Assembly (NCBI RefSeq): GCF_030272615.1
Contig: NC_081413.1
Location: 145,242,476 to 145,306,475, forward strand
Source of the DNA: Cryptomeria japonica
Lineage: Eukaryota > Streptophyta > Pinopsida > Cupressales > Cupressaceae
Length of the DNA: 64,000 nt
Direction of reading: 5' to 3'
Under the pieces are notes generated by a model. It was not told the origin of the DNA. It was given only the letters and a program-made list of their open reading frames with translations, and searched no databases. Within the stretch, counting starts at the first letter, position 1. Each line of letters begins with the position of its first letter. The translations under genes and the position numbers were made by a program. Shown here piece after piece: positions 1-12,105 of the stretch.

Positions 1-1
1 C

Positions 2-692
2 CATTCCCAAGTGGGTAAAAGGCGGTCTGAGAAGCAGTCACCTAACTCCCCTCCATAGAAAAGGCAACATTATAGTGCAGTAAGGAGGAGTCCACCTTCT
101 CAAATCCCAGAGATGTCCTCAAATCTTCAGCGGTCGGTGCCTTCCATGACTCAGGTACATCCTCCTTTATCCTTGTCTCCTGCTCAAGTTGGTTCTTCAG
201 GTGTCTCCATCACCACAATGCAAGCCCCAGTTCCTACTACCCTCACCTTGGCCCCAGCTGGGACACCAATTCAACCACAAAATGTATTCCCATAGGCCTC
301 CATTCCTTTCCCAACCTCTACTTTTATCTCCATAGCTTTTCCCACGCAGATGTCTGAAGCAACCTCTGTGTCGTGTAGGCTGGGTTTTGGAGAGTCCCCT
401 CCTCTGGTTATGGGAATAGTGTCCACAAGCTCTTTTTCATTGGGATATCCCCCCTTCATCCCATTATTTTCCCCGTTGGCCCTGGCTCATCCCATCGAGA
501 CTACTTTTGTTGGGCCTATTTCAAAAAATTTCCCTTCGCGGTCCCCCTAGCGCAGCTTTTGCAGGTCAGGTTATTGACAACCTAGATGATTTCTAGCAAC
601 AAGTTACTTATTCTAAGAGTGCCCACCTTGGTAAGATGGACAAGAAAAAAGAAAAGGAAGGCACTTGCTCACTGCCAGTTTCCTCAGTTTTC
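2..692 (+). pseudogene. Degenerate Pro/Ser-rich coding fragment
   Basis: One frame stays open from the window edge to about 550 except for stops near 56-58 and 293-295. A +1 shift near 540 then gives a readable stretch with a basic Lys/Glu patch (MDKKKEKEG), ending at a TAA at 690-692. Composition is rich in Pro, Ser and Thr, with no catalytic motif. The low complexity, basic patch and repeat-filled setting would suit the N-terminal part of a retroelement ORF1/gag (for example a LINE) or a host gene fragment, but I recognise no family. It ends where the minus-strand copia fragment begins, so one has probably truncated the other. The left end lies outside the window. Confidence 0.3.
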
Positions 693-1627
693 TAAGAGGA
701 TTCATCAACTCTTACATTGGTACTTTCCATAATTCTCTGAGTCCTATTGTTGTAACACTTGAAAGCTTTACTCTTGGTGGAATATCCTAGGAATATTCCC
801 TCATCACATTTGGCTTCAAATTTGCCTTGATGTTCACTCCTCTTAATGTAACATTTGCTACCAAATACCCTAAAGTAGCTAACCACAGGTGTCTTACCGG
901 TCCAATACTCATAAGGAGTTTTGTCCTTACCTTTCTTGATGAGTACCCAGTTCATAGTGTAGACTGCAGTGCTCACCGCTTCTCTCCAAACGGTGTGAGC
1001 TACCTTTCCTTGAATCAACATGCTTTTAGCTACTTCAACCACAGTCCAGTTATTCCTCTCTGCTAGGCCATTCTGTTGTGGAGTCCGAGGGGAAAACAGT
1101 TGCCTCTTGATGCTAGATTCTTCACAATACTTATTGAATTCATCGGAAGTGAATTCCCCTCCTTGATCAGTTCTAAGACACTTGATCCTTTTTCTACTTT
1201 CCTTCTCCACTAATGCTTTGAAAGGTTTGAATTTCACAAAAGCTTCAGACTTGTCTTTCAAGAATGTGACCCACATCATTCTTGAGTAGTCATCAGTGAG
1301 AATCATGAAGTACCTATCACCCTGCACACTTCTAGTTTTCATAGGACCACACAAATCAGTATGCACAAGATCAAGCAAGTTGTGAGCAGTGAAAGATTTA
1401 TCTTTAAAGGTTGAGGAAGACATTTTCCCCAATTGACACTCTCTACACAAGGTATTATCTGGTTTGCTTAGCACTGGCAACCCTCTAACTGCCTTGATCT
1501 TACTATCCTTCATAATGTTATCAAAGTTTACATGACAGAGTCTCCTATGCCATATCCAACTATCATCAAGCTTAGCCATAAGACATGTACTTATATTAGC
1601 ATTCAAATGAAATAGGTTACCTTTGTT
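692..1627 (-). pseudogene. Copia GAG-pre-integrase and integrase
   Basis: This is the part of the polyprotein that inserts the cDNA into the genome. The zinc-binding HHCC module is present (HRRLCHVNF, then CRECQLGK). The catalytic core follows, with the first Asp in HTDLCGP, the second in FMILTDDYSR and Glu in the segment before SPRTPQQNGLAERNN. The region downstream (VFGSKCYIKR, GIFLGYSTKSKAFKCYNN) is the usual copia post-core sequence. One in-frame stop at about 1626-1628 separates it from the protease frame. The frame ends at 692 in foreign sequence. The catalytic residues look intact, but the polyprotein is broken and truncated. Confidence 0.85.
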
Positions 1628-2290
1628 TTACATGTCGGTGGCCACCAATTTACCATCTTTTCCTTTGATTTTGCAAATTCCATTCTTGAATTCCATAGTG
1701 AGGCCACTGTCATTTAGCTGGGCAACACTCAGAAGGTTGTGTCTAAGACCATCAACCCAGTACACATTGTCAACACTTCTCTTTCCATTTAGAGAGATGG
1801 ACCCTCTGCCTTTGACCATGCATGGTGCATCATTGCCAAAGCAAACCACACCACCATCATACTCCTCCAAGGATAGAAACTTGCTCCAGTCACTAGTCAT
1901 ATGGTGAGAATAGCCACTGTCAATGATCCACTCATTGGAATTATCAAACCGAGAGACAAGAGCCTTCTGATCTGCTACACCTTCCTTTACAGCAACAAAT
2001 GCAATGTATTCATTCTCTTCATCTTTTGATTCCTCATCTGTGACACCTTCATCAACTACTACAAATCAATTTCTCTGGTTTCCTCCTTTGAATTTCCTGA
2101 ACCATTCTGGTTTGTCCTTGTTTTCGCCATTAGGATAGTTTATAGCAATATGTCCTATCCAGTTACAAGAAAAGCATTTCAAAGGTAGCTTACCTTTGTA
2201 TTTACCGGTTCCTTTAGGAAGCTTCCTGGCAAGGAGAGCTTCAAATGCCATTAGAATCTCCTCGTCTTTCATTTCTCTACTCTGACTAGG
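1628..2290 (-). pseudogene. Copia nucleocapsid zinc knuckle and protease
   Basis: The upstream part carries a CCHC knuckle, CFSCNWIGHIAINY, in which the last Cys has become Tyr. A basic linker ends in a stop near 2066. After an acidic stretch (2066-1930) comes the aspartic protease motif IDSGYSHHMT, the copia form of D-S-G/A, at about 1900-1930. It is followed by the typical segment FLSLEEYDGGVV and LRHNLLSVAQL. Several stops break the frame. The family role is processing of the gag-pol polyprotein, and the knuckle binds RNA. The lost zinc ligand implies decay. Confidence 0.75.
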
Positions 2291-2361
2291 TTGCCACTAG
2301 TGCTAGCCTCTTTTCCTTTTCTGGATGGTATAGTAGAGGCTTTAAATGCTAATTCAGTCTT

Positions 2362-2994
2362 TTAAACACTGTCATCAAAACTATTTAGCTCATAGGCTAT
2401 TAACTTGGCTATGATGGAGTCCAAGGATACTTTAGACTTGTCCATTGATCTCAACTCCTGAATAGCAGCAACCCTTATTGCATAAACCGGCAACAGGGAT
2501 CTCAGGACTTTTCTTACCATAGTGGAATCTTCTATTTTACCACTTGCACTCTTGATTTCTCCAACAACCATTTTGATTCTTATTCCATACTGATGAATGG
2601 TCTCACCTTCAACCATCTGCATGTCTTCAAACTTCCCTCTCAGGCTTTCTTCCTTAGCCTGTTTTACATATTCATCACCACCATAGATATTTTCAAGAGC
2701 ATCCCATACCTCTTTGGGATTTGCCTTGTCCTGAACATCAATAAACTCAATGTCAGATAGACTACTGATGAGGGCTTCCATGACTTGCCCATTTTCTTGT
2801 ATCTCTCTCTTTTGGTCATCGATGAGAGTACCGGTAGGGACAACATATACATTCTCAACATAACTCTAGTGTTGAACACCCATGCTTCTGATGAATATCT
2901 TCATCCTATCTTTCCATATACCAAACTTTTCCTTGTTCAACTTTGGACCTTCCCTCTTCATTGTTTGACTAGGATCTTTACCTCAAGTGGTTAA
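2362..2994 (-). pseudogene. Copia gag (UBN2-like capsid region)
   Basis: This is the structural capsid part of the polyprotein. Readable segments include ENVYVVPTGTLIDD near the start, then NPKEVWDALENIYGG, LRGKFEDMQM, IHQYGIRIK and a conserved VLRSLLPVYAIRVAAIQEL block. This is the arrangement of UBN2/retrotran_gag domains in plant copia elements. The 139-residue open stretch is 2362-2781. Reading upstream to about 2994 needs one stop to be ignored. It lies directly downstream of the primer-binding site, as expected for gag. Confidence 0.75.
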
Positions 2995-3018
2995 GCTTAC
3001 AACACAGAGGACCTAGAG

Positions 3019-3033
3019 CACTCTGACACCAAT
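3019..3033 (-). other. Primer-binding site, initiator tRNA-Met type
   Basis: On the minus strand the bases next to the LTR read AATTGGTGTCAGAGT. This is a one-change version of the plant copia site (TGGTATCAGAGC) that pairs with the 3' end of initiator Met tRNA. It fixes the LTR boundary at 3034. Confidence 0.7.
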
Positions 3034-4558
3034 TGATAACTCAATGATGAACCAATAGTACCAAACCGGTACTGAGAGGGGGAGGTGAATCTGTACAAAC
3101 ACAAATATAGTCCAAAACTAGTTTGACAACAAATACTCCAAATGACTGGCAAACAGGGATACTGGTTGAGACAGAGTGCAACCAGTAACTCCCAAAACAA
3201 CTTAAACAATCATAAACTAGTCACTCACTAAGCTTTCCTCTTAGCTCAAAACTATAGTACCATTACACTCTCATGCATGAACAGGTAAACCAACATCAAA
3301 TCTTCATAACAGTTAGTTCAATATGTTTTATAGACAGGCATAAAACATATAACCATCATATGCTCAATAGGTAAAAACAAAGCATCACAAGATAAAGGCT
3401 TTACACATGACACACATATTTTTCACGTGGAAACCCAATTAGGAAAAACCACGGTGGGGATGAATACCCACAAGTTGCTTTTGAAATCTTTTAAAGTCTA
3501 CTCTGTTTGGAGCCTTGTCTGGTTAAAGACATTACAATAGGTTCTACTAGGAACCAATCCTGTTAGGGATCACCTGATTAAGGGATGGCTATAATACCCG
3601 GTTAGGGGTTAAACTCGGTTAGGGTTACCTTGTTAGAGGATTTCAAGAACTCAATAGCTAAAGGATCTCTAGAGCTCTCTAGCTGGTTAAAGCTACCCTA
3701 TTAAGGGATTTCACAATTGTTGAAGTGGTTAAAGATCAACAGGAATTACAATGATCTGGTAACAGCACTCAATGCTAATGCAAATCTATTTTGGCTCCTC
3801 TTCTCCTTCTGCACATTCACTTTGCAGGTATCTCTTCTCTCCCTTGGTCTAGCAAGAATCACGTATCACTTCCCTTGGGTACACACTCACAACTTTTCCC
3901 AACAACCTTAGAAAGAAACACAACATCGACCTTATAGGAAACAGACAGGTCAATAGAAAAAACCCTAAACCCTAAACCTGTTAGGTTAAGCAATTCAAGT
4001 AGTTCAATCCTGGCCGTTGAATCATATTGCATTAAATGCAACAATCTTGAATCGATCTCAAGACATTCTCCATCGTCCATTATCCATCGATTTCATGGCG
4101 GTTGATAACCCATCACGCGTTATCGCTATTTGAAAAACTTTGCACATTCTCAAGGTAGATAGGAATAGTCTTCTTCATGCAAGATCCTTCACGCACATAG
4201 AGCTTATGTGGAAACATGACCTGTTCTTCGTTATACTGCTAACTCATCACACAAAGATCATTGATTGAGTCACACATTCTTGAGGTACTCCAACTGGAAA
4301 TCCTGAAGTGGAAACTACCTACCAACTGGTAGTCACACAATGCTTCCATGAGCCGGTTCCCATAACTACATGCCGATTCATCTTGAATAAATATGTTGCT
4401 TCACTTTGGCATATATATCGGTTCATACATATGTTGGTTCTCTCTTCTTACCTATCACTCACCTATCACATGTGCTGGTTCACATCATATCACATATTGA
4501 CATCAATGACAACATACAATATCATTATGTCTTCATGTCGGTTCACATAATGCCAACA
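3034..4558 (-). repeat. Copia 5' LTR (about 1.5 kb)
   Basis: In plus coordinates it starts TGATAACTC and ends GCCAACA, so on the minus strand it starts TGTTGGC. It contains the C-rich box shared by the copia LTRs of this window (here as GAGAGGGGGAGGTGAATC near 3076) and the shared block ACCCAATTAGGAAAAACCAC near 3434. A short telomere-like pair CCCTAAACCCTAAACC at 3963-3978 is incidental. The 3' LTR partner is lost. Confidence 0.7.
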
Positions 4559-6100
4559 TGGGCTACATTCATAACTTAGTTGTACTAAACTATGGCTTCG
4601 AAGTATAACACCTAGTTGGGAAACTTGCAAAATAACAAAGTGAAAATTCTTCTAAATCATCAGATCAACATATATCAATTCAAGGGTTCCAAGGGTCACT
4701 AAAAGCCCTGAAATTTGAAACTAATTAGTCATAATGTTTATGGCATAATAAAACCCCAAAGGCTACAAAAAAATTTTAAATTATAAATATTCTCGGTATC
4801 TAATAAACAAAATTTAGATCATTAGTACTTATAAGGTTACCATTCAATTGGAACCCAAATGCAATTATTGCCCTAATCAAATCAAGTATGAGGACATAAT
4901 TCTACAATAAAATACCTATAAGGCTAACTAAGAGAATACCATCCATTGAGGTATGTTCTTGACTTGGCAAGTCAAGCAAGCTAGTTAGACATAATATGAA
5001 GGCGCAATAAACAAGATAATTAAGATAGAGACAACTCAAGTTAATTTTTTTTAGGCTATGCGAAAATTTTGGTGCTTTGAGGGCCATGACGGCCATTTGA
5101 GACAACAATGAAGAAGAGTTAAGAGGTACTCTTACAAATATTAGAAAGAAGCATTAACCTATCCTAATGAATAGGTGCCTTAAGTGTGTGGTCAGGCTAG
5201 GTTGCTTATTAAGAGCATTCGTTAGACAATCCTTGTAGCAATGCAGAGAAGCTAGAGTTGTATAACCCTGAAAGATAAGGACTAAAATGATGAATGACAA
5301 TCTCCTTGATAAGTGGACCCTAGAAATTTTATAGATGAATTAACTAAGGAGAAAGGATACATGAGCTCTTGGGTTAAAGCACGTAATTGCAATAAACCCT
5401 AAGTTCATCCGTAGTTATATAATTGGGGAAACAAGCAAAGTAAAGCCACAACTAGTTTCCTTATGGTAAGATAATCTTGGAGAAATTAATGGCAAGGAAA
5501 GTAGGGGCGATTTGGGAATCATACAAAAATCCCTATCAGAGTGCAAGGAGTGTAAAAGTATTAGGATCTTATACTCTTGGAATGAGTAACTAATATTCAT
5601 TCAGAACCTAAGGAGAAAAGTTCAACCCAACCATGGCTAGTCGCTAGTTACAAGATAATATGTAACACAATTTAACTACTTGACACAACCAAAGTAGGTT
5701 TGTATATTTATGGCACTCAAGTGTGAAGGTATGCAAAAACATTAAGTATGGATGAAATAACATGCAGATGGAAATGGCTTATGGAAAAAATAGTATAGTA
5801 GTATTATAATATGAAGGTTTTAATGGCGATTAGTTGGCAGTATAAGATATTTTATGAGAACATGGATGGTGCATTAACGCAAGTTGTTGAAAGTAGAATT
5901 TTTTAAACACCTACCTGAGATGGAAGGGAAATGTAAAAATTTAACCTTATGAAGATAGTAAGCTAATTACAATAATAAGTTGGTTTTGGTAATGCATCTT
6001 TCTAGTAGGCAAGATAAGATTTAGAGTAACCTATTGAAATCGTGGGAAATGTTATGTCCCTATTTCATATTCTGCTCATGCGACTTCCAGGAGTAAGTCG
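4559..6100. other. No gene; probably decayed retroelement internal DNA
   Basis: There is no long ORF and no recognisable protein motif on either strand. Because the stretch ends in a polypurine tract followed by an LTR, it may be the degenerate 3' non-coding end of the element that owns the 6119-11120 LTR. That is position-based inference only. Confidence 0.35.
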
Positions 6101-6118
6101 ATCTCTAGGGGAGGAGGA
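6101..6118 (+). other. Polypurine tract before long LTR
   Basis: The sequence CTCTAGGGGAGGAGGA lies directly before the LTR start TGTAGAGCC. A purine-rich tract here primes plus-strand synthesis and marks the following LTR as a 3' LTR. The solo copy of this LTR at 21762-34197 has no such tract at its start, as expected. Confidence 0.6.
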
Positions 6119-9074
6119 TGTAGAGCCCCTCCCTGATCAAGCTCTGGTTAATTTAGTTGACCATGGTTGACCTTAGTAATAAATGCTATAATTCAATAGG
6201 ATGCGCTATGTTAGATAGATAGATTGGTGAGAAAAGTAAATGAACTAGATTATAGAATCATTTCACCTTGAGGTGTACATTTTGATGTGTTATGGATACA
6301 TAACTTTATATGATTCTAGAATAGGATAAATTTGAGATGATGTATGTCATTATTGGATTTGCAGGACTTTACTATGAAGATAGAAATAGGATGCATGTCT
6401 TATGTATGGATCAAAATTATGAGGATTATGATAATTGCTTATGTGGATTTATTTGGATATAAGATATATCGATTTGTTTAAATGGAAATTGTATGCAGAA
6501 TGTTTGATGTGTATTCTTATTCATGTGTTTAATATTATATGAGGTTATTTGGAATTACTAATTTGTAGTTGAGATGCACAAGAAAATTATCCATGTGACC
6601 ATGGAAACATTATGGAGAACCAAACCTAGACCTATGTATGTTCGTAAAACCAGGGGTTGTCTATTTGGAAAGACAACACCCCATATGTATCATAATTTAT
6701 TTGTGAAAGTAAATGTTGCATGTGTGTTAAATTGAATTAATAATTTGTGTAAATCCAACAAGAGACAAATTTCATGTGTAATTTTGTAATGTATTTTATT
6801 GTGTCACTTGACACCTATGTTGATTTATGTCTTCAATTTTGACTTGTCTCTTGAAGGGAGTTGTTTTAACCATAGCCTTTTCAAACATTTGAATGTGGTT
6901 CTAAATTTTCCTTGGGTAGAGAGTCTTTGGAGTGGTCAACTCAGGTTTGACCCGAAAGTTAACTTCATATGGGTTTATAAGGGGTCAAATGGACTCCTAG
7001 GGGTAGTTTAAAGGTGTTTCCTAAAGTCCATAAGGTATACCTATGGGTTAGGAGTATTTTTAGGCATGTGTCTACTCCCATGTGACTGTTTAGTCACCTC
7101 AAAGAGTGGGTTTCCTAAGGTGAGCGAAAATTGAAATTAGAAGGTGCCATCTAGGTTAGATAACCTTCCTTTTTGATGTGAGATCCTTTTTCCCCACTTT
7201 CTCTTACTTTTTCCTTTTTCAGTTTTAGAAACCTATGAGAACTCTCACTGGGGTCTTTTTAGGCAAGAATGAGAGACTTTGTGGGTAATCACCCACTCTA
7301 CATTTTTGGAGATGATGCAATTTTGAAATGAATAGTTTTGGGCTAATTATAGAAGGAAGATTCGTGGAATTGGGCTGCTCATCCTCAAACTAATTCTAGC
7401 AAACCTTTGGGCAGATTGAAGGTTGGTTCTTCTTCTCCTTTTGTTTCTTTTTACGTTGCATGTTTATGTTGGAAAGATTGTTTGTATGTAAAAGTTGTTA
7501 TCTTGTATTTTATTTTGTGAAAATTATTATGCAACCTATCTTTTATTCTTGTATGCATTTCCTATGATTTGGGAGTCACCAAGGCCTTCTACTCTTGGGA
7601 GAGTAGGATGGTCTTGTGGGTGGTAGGAGTTTGACAACCCTCGAGTGAGAGGCTCTCATTGTGAGAGCGAACTCAAGGGGTGTATATGTGACCCTTGCTA
7701 CATGGCCTGGTTTATGCATTTGGGGGTCATAAGGGAAGAAAGTATGGCATGTATGCCTTGGGGGGCATAAGGATGTGAGGTTAATGAACTTATGATATAC
7801 CTTTCTTTTCCATGAGGTGGCTTTGTGATCTACTATTCTTGTAGTCTCCTCAGGGTATTTGGTCCACTACCACCCATGTAAAAACATCACATTTTGTGAT
7901 GAAGTGTAGCCTTGGTTGGGAAAGTGTTTGTTGTATGTTTTTCCCTTGCTTGTTGTGTTCACATGTGTTTAACCTATCTAGGGCTTGGTTCTCCAAGCTC
8001 GGGGGTGGCTTCTAGTAAGCGTAGGCTAGGAGGTGAGCTCTCCATGGTCATAGCATTGTGATTTATTTGCAAGTTGCTTGGAAAGAAAAGAAAAAGACAA
8101 GCTAGGAGTTGCTGGTTTTCACTTGATTTGCAGAAAAAGATTAAGGGATGGAATACTATATTTAGTTGCAACATTGTATATAAAAAGTTACATGTTGTAT
8201 TTATTTTGAAAAGAAATGTATTTATTTGTTTCAGCCTCCTTTGATAGTAAAGAGAGGCTAAGTGGGGTTTTCTCCCCCTTTGTAGAAGTTACTATTTTGG
8301 AAATGATAACAGTTTCTATTTCTTGTTTTATAAAAAAAAAAGATATTCTTCTATTAAGTTATTATTGCAAAAATGAAATGTTTATATTTGGAAATCAGTT
8401 CCTATAGCTATTGAAACAATGGTTGTTGTATTTATGTTTATTCAGAAAATAAAAGTCCATTTCATCTCTTATGCATAATGAAATAGTGTAGATACATAAA
8501 CTAGAGTAGCATGTAAGTTATTAAGCTAGAAATGATCTCTTAATCCTATTTATTTAATTTCAAGTGCAAATATAGTAAATTAGAGTTTAGTATGGATATT
8601 AATGTGGTATTCATCTTAGTAAAATAGTTTTACATGAAAATTTAAGCTGTATTAATGCTGCTGTAAATTATCTAAATCTGCCATTTTATTGCTTACAAAT
8701 ATTGCAGAATACAAACCTAGACAAAGTAAACTAGCTCTAGAGTTAACTATATGATTCTTAAAATAGAGAGATATATATCTATTTAAAATCTGTTAGGTTA
8801 AATATTCTGCCTTAAATGTTTTCAAAAAGATGTGGTTTTTGCCATGAAAAGGAAATCCAAATATCCAAATAGATTTAAAAAGAATAGGGCTAAGTTTAAA
8901 TGCCATGTACTTTAAATTCAGATATATATGCATGCATATTAAAGAGAGTTATACAAAATAAAAGGGAATATCTAGCCATTTAAGTTGCTGGTTTATTTTT
9001 GCATTTATATTAGCCTTTAAAAAAAAAAAATCCCTGCATATACATATTTTTAAAAAAAAAGACAGAATGCTTAA

Positions 9075-9081
<7 letters not shown>

Positions 9082-9116
<35 letters not shown>

Positions 9117-9181
9117 ATATCTATATCTATATCTATATCTATATCTATATCTATATATATATGTATATATATATATATATA
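9082..9181. repeat. (TA)n / (TATC)n-type microsatellite
   Basis: A run of TA dinucleotides passes into repeated CTATAT units and back to TA. It lies inside the family A LTR. Confidence 0.95.
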
Positions 9182-9264
9182 TGACAACATATATTATTTA
9201 TTAATATTTCCAGCCTGTGAAACTGGTTGTTTGAAAATATTATAACCACAGAAAAATACATTTG

Positions 9265-9273
9265 TGTATATAT

Positions 9274-9320
<47 letters not shown>

Positions 9321-9371
9321 TATAAATATATATATACATATACATATACATATACATATATATAAATATAT

Positions 9372-9404
<33 letters not shown>

Positions 9405-9440
9405 CACATATATATATATATACACATTTATATATATATA
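9265..9440. repeat. (CATATA)n hexanucleotide microsatellite
   Basis: CATATA units are interrupted by TA-rich segments over about 175 bp. Open frames here (alternating Tyr with Ile, Val or Met) are products of the repeat, not genes. Confidence 0.95.
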
Positions 9441-9493
9441 AGAAAAAAGGAGATTTAATTCATTTTTTTTTTTTTAAAAGGGAACAAATGAAA

Positions 9494-9795
9494 TGGGGGA
9501 GCCTCGGCCCCCCACACTATGGGTAGCGACCCCCAGCGGCGGCCGTAGCCACACTATGGGCTGCAACTCACAGACGGGGAGGCTTCGGCCGCCCTCTATG
9601 GGTGGTGCCCCACAGTGGTGGCAGCAGTCGTGTTGCGGGCCACGTCCCACAACAACGATCAAGGCCGCACTGTGGGTCGTGACCTGCAGGCACAGTTGCG
9701 CCCATCCCTGCGGGGAGCACCCACAGTCTCCACCACCGTCGCACCTCCATTAACCCTACAGCCGCCTCTAAACGCCTCTGCCCGCTCACCCTCGG
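9494..9795 (+). repeat. GC-rich island of the family A LTR
   Basis: An abrupt GC-rich block in AT-rich LTR sequence, with repeated ACACTATGGG, CACTGTGGG and CCCACAGT words in both orientations. The same kind of island lies at 22610-22770 and 30880-31170 in the solo LTR. Overlapping short ORFs on both strands follow from the lack of AT-rich stops. In the other copies the island lies on the far side of a CT/TA microsatellite, so it is a shared structural part of the LTR. Its role (transcript leader, RNA structure) is unknown. Confidence 0.6.
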
Positions 9796-11349
9796 CCTTG
9801 CACAAAAATATAAAAACCCTAACCTGGTTCAGGTTAGGGTAGTTTGATGTTGTAAAGAAAAATATGGATTGGAAAGGCATTTAATAATATTATTAATTAG
9901 GTTACATGAATATTTTTTTATAGTAAAGTTTGTTTAGAAAATAAATTTCCATATATATAATATATATGTGTTAAATATATATATATATATATAGCTTAAT
10001 TTATGAGTGTATGAATTTAACTTGAGTTTAATTATTTTAATTAAACATTCATATTTTGTATATATGTTATATAAACATTTAAATATGTCGTTTTAAATTT
10101 TAAAATATTTTGGAGTTTAATCTTTTGGTAAATTATAATGACTTTGTAAGTTATTTTGGCCATAGGGGATTATTTTTTTTAGTTCACCTAAATTTAGGCT
10201 TGTCGAGAATAAACTTTATAGGGCAAATTTTATTATGGATTTATTTAGCCCTTTAATCAAATTTAATACACATTATAATTATTGTTAAATTGAAATATAG
10301 GTGTTTTAAAAATCTAAGTGCTACAGTTAATTTAATTAATTCCTGCAACGATTAAAAGATAAATTGAGACTGATACTACCTCTTGTCAAATTAATTTAGA
10401 GGTTTTTAGCATAAACGAACTTATTTATTTATTAAATGGTGAGATAATAATAATTTCTTTGGAAGAGGATATCGTGGTGGAATTATATATATATATATTC
10501 GAAAATAAGACCAACGCCTTGATCTTGCGAACTCATTTAGCCTAGATGGAATCTTATACTAAATAAAGCAATTAACATTTTAACGTTTGACACTTCAATT
10601 TTCAATTGCTTGATTAATTAATATTATTACGTTAAAATCGTATTAATAATTAATTTATAGGCGCACGATTTAATCAAGTTATAAAGGAAGGATGTATTAA
10701 CACGGATGGAGGAAACTTGTTAGGAGATAAATAATTATTATTGAATCAAGTAATTATATTAATGCCTATTTAGTAGAAGTCGATCTAATTAAGAATTATA
10801 ATTTGCAACTGTAATAAAATGGGCATTCAATGTGAATTTATTATTGTTCTTATAAAATCATATTGTTCCATTTGATTATAGGAGTTATCGTAATTTGTTA
10901 TGTTAAGAATATCCTAACTTTGTTGTATAGGAGTTTTATAGAAACCTAAATTTGTTCTATTCATAGCTCACGTTAGAAAAATGTTTTATTATAATTTAAG
11001 ATTCCGCTTGGAACAACCTATTAAGTTGTCACATCTAATTAAGCATAGGTTGCATATAATTAAGTGCTTCAAAAAAAAAAATTGTAATTTGGGTTTTTGC
11101 CCAAAAGTTTGGGCAAGACACATACGACAAATGAATCTCACACAACTTTCAAAACTCCGCTTCCCAACTATGAGAAGGGTGAATCATCAGTAGAACAAAA
11201 TGGTAAGGGTAAAGAAAAGGGAAACTAATGTGACTGTGTTTAAAGAGAAACAACATCAAGAACCTACTCATGCTATCACAAGAAGAAAAGCCAAAGTTGT
11301 GTTTCGGGTCCTACAACTAACACGTCATCCACTTCAAAATAATATAGTC

Positions 11350-12105
11350 TAGTGGAACAACTACAAAAAACTCTCACACAAATATCCATCTTAAAACTTT
11401 TAAGGCTTTCACCTGCACACAAATAAATTTTAGAAAGAGCATTAGTAGATACAAAAGTGTCCAAAGATCCTGATGTAGATCAATTCCAAACCATGGTGGG
11501 ACACCTCACAACCCCTCACTGCTTATAATTCACTAAAGAAGATGACATATCCTTGCAACATCCATATAATGCTCCCTTGCATATTGTAGTCCTCATTCAT
11601 AAGACATGTGTTAAGCATGTCCTAATAGATGGGGGAGTTGGCTTAAACATTTGCTCATCAAGTCTTGTCCTTGCTCTCGGTTATTCTGAAGATGCAGTTG
11701 ATCCTCACAAAAAACATCACAATCAATGCATATGATGAAGAAGAGCATTCCTCCAAAGGAATTGTGGTATTACCCATCAGAGTGGGACCTTTGCAAAAAG
11801 AAACAACATGCCAAGTTCTAGACTTGGACTTATCATACAACATACTTTTGGGAAGACCATGGATACATGACATACATGCTATTCCATCAACATATCATCA
11901 GTGCCTAAAGTTTCCATATAATGGGCATGAAATCACGATCTCAATAGATTTAAATCCATTCCAGTACTGTAGTAATCTAAAACTGGCTCAAGAGGTCATT
12001 GTTCCTCATAATAGGGAGGCACCATCTTCAAACACACAATCCAAAGAAAAATCATTTGCCTCAATTTTTTCAAGTATAGAAAAACAAATGCAGCTAACAA
12101 ATTGA
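11350..12105 (+). pseudogene. Tat-type aspartic protease
   Basis: Polyprotein-processing protease of a Ty3/gypsy element. Readable pieces are VEQLQKTLTQ near 11350, VDQFQTMVGHL near 11480, then NAPLHIVVLIH and the active site DGGVGLNICS at about 11625-11655. Here the usual D-T/S-G is replaced by D-G-G, as is common in Tat elements. After a frameshift near 11700, KGIVVLPIRVG, LSYNILLGRPWIHD and YHQCLKFPYNGHEITI complete the domain. No start codon context is expected because the product is part of a polyprotein. Confidence 0.7.

Larger units (their letters stand above)
693..4558 (-). mobile_element. Truncated Ty1/copia retrotransposon (5' LTR to integrase)
   Basis: Read on the minus strand the order is 5' LTR (3034-4558), primer-binding site, gag, zinc knuckle, protease, GAG-pre-integrase and integrase. 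This is the copia order, with integrase before reverse transcriptase. Reverse transcriptase, RNase H and the 3' LTR are missing. Homology stops just after the VDE residues that follow the integrase domain, near 695, so the element was cut there by deletion or insertion. Gag and protease closely resemble those of the plus-strand element at 62318-64000, so both belong to one family. Confidence 0.85.
6119..11120 (+). repeat. 5.0 kb Ty3/gypsy-type LTR (family A)
   Basis: It starts TGTAGAGCC and ends GGGCAAGACA. Its start, end and many internal blocks match the reverse complement of the solo LTR at 21762-34197 (for example 6597-6690 against 25141-25230). It contains AT-rich microsatellites, a GC-rich island and many AT-rich stretches, and no coding sequence that I trust. 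The five bases on either side differ (GAGGA against CATAC), so it is not a clean solo LTR. It is most likely the 3' LTR of an element whose body to the left has decayed. Confidence 0.75.

Noticed and set aside
3961-3980. Telomere-like CCCTAAA pair
   Set aside because: Only about two units, inside a copia LTR; too short for an interstitial telomere array.
9151-9427. Three overlapping minus-strand ORFs of alternating Tyr with Met, Ile or Val
   Set aside because: They translate the CATATA/TA microsatellite; no start context or protein complexity.
9493-9880. Overlapping ORFs on both strands in the GC-rich island, some over 80 codons
   Set aside because: The island has few stop codons because of its composition. 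Frames on both strands are equally open, and the homologous islands at 22610 and 30880 do not preserve them.
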